Assembly (NCBI GenBank): GCA_964526035.1
Contig: CAZGKE010000043.1
Coordinates: forward strand, 1 to 23,982
DNA length: 23,982 nt
Direction: 5' to 3'
From: DAOMOD01 sp964526035
GTDB taxonomy: Bacteria; Pseudomonadota; Gammaproteobacteria; Xanthomonadales; BPKI01
Shown: positions 23,517-23,982 of the stretch, piece by piece
Position numbering within the stretch: the first letter of the stretch is position 1
Layout: each line of letters begins with the position of its first letter
Notes under the pieces: generated by a model
Database searches by the model: none
What the model saw: only the letters and a program-made list of their open reading frames with translations
Told to the model about the DNA's origin: nothing
Program-made: the position numbers and the translations under genes

Positions 23517-23575
23517 TACAAGAAGTGCAGAGAGAAGCAATTCGGCCGCCGGGAGGCGGATGTTGCGAAGTGGAT

Positions 23576-23593
23576 GTCGGCATGAAATGCCGA
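23576..23593. repeat. Hairpin with CAT-GAA-ATG core just after the thiC stop
   Basis: TCGGCAT and ATGCCGA pair around GAA; the GCCGGGAGG lead-in about 25-30 nt upstream is the same as that before the palindrome at 12951. Lying 4 bp past the thiC stop it may also act as terminator or 3'-end stabiliser, although no T tract follows on the thiC strand. Confidence 0.55.
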
Positions 23594-23597
23594 ACTA

Positions 23598-23982
<385 letters not shown>

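Overview
The window looks like a chromosomal contig from a high-GC gammaproteobacterium, most likely of the Xanthomonadales/Lysobacterales group (Rhodanobacteraceae- or Xanthomonadaceae-like). The reasons are the adk / membrane protein / mpl arrangement, a short-LID adenylate kinase, a PPi-dependent phosphofructokinase next to a membrane pyrophosphatase, a DUF1800-DUF1501 pair, REP-type dispersed inverted repeats, and -10 boxes lying 6-8 nt from start codons (leaderless mRNAs). Lineage is an inference from gene content. A run of 10 Ns inside hppA suggests a draft or metagenomic assembly. I saw no phage, transposase gene, CRISPR array, tRNA or rRNA; the region is mostly housekeeping, with several domain-of-unknown-function genes.

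Layout. 1-122: 3' end of hemL (+). 146-3907: five-gene minus-strand operon transcribed as small kinase, HSDL2-like SDR, glyoxalase I, NAD(P)-binding epimerase/DoxX fusion, DUF2269 membrane protein. 3963-5945: a three-part DedA/PAP2/LssY-C membrane protein (+), divergent from the kinase and ending tail-to-tail, with a 13-nt overlap, against the next minus-strand cluster. 5933-9103: minus-strand cluster adk, membrane protein, mpl (murein recycling), LON-domain protein. 9271-12682: pfp and hppA (+), both pyrophosphate enzymes, separated by a terminator hairpin lying inside the hppA leader. 12683-13112: intergenic stretch with hairpins and repeats. 13113-15077: DUF2333 membrane protein and a secreted protein of unknown function (+). 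15126-17821: DUF1800 and Tat-exported DUF1501 proteins (-). 17919-19522: ECF sigma factor, single-pass partner and secreted DUF3106 protein (-), all overlapping. 19608-20549: CDF zinc-type exporter (-), divergent from recQ (+, 20628-22442). 22443-22751: two long inverted repeats. 22752-23306: soluble inorganic pyrophosphatase (-). 23307-23597: a third REP-type inverted repeat and a small hairpin. 23598-end: 3' part of thiC (-).

How the genes fit together. Pfp makes the phosphofructokinase step reversible and PPi-linked, HppA converts PPi energy to a proton gradient, soluble Ppa about 10 kb away hydrolyses PPi without conserving energy, and Adk balances adenylates. Mpl recycles murein tripeptide. 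The sigma/partner/DUF3106 set looks like a self-contained envelope-type regulatory unit. Nothing here is clearly a new system. The points most worth checking are the leaderless-promoter pattern, the hppA leader, the degenerate PAP2 domain in the DedA fusion, and the mis-sized gap over the hppA active site.
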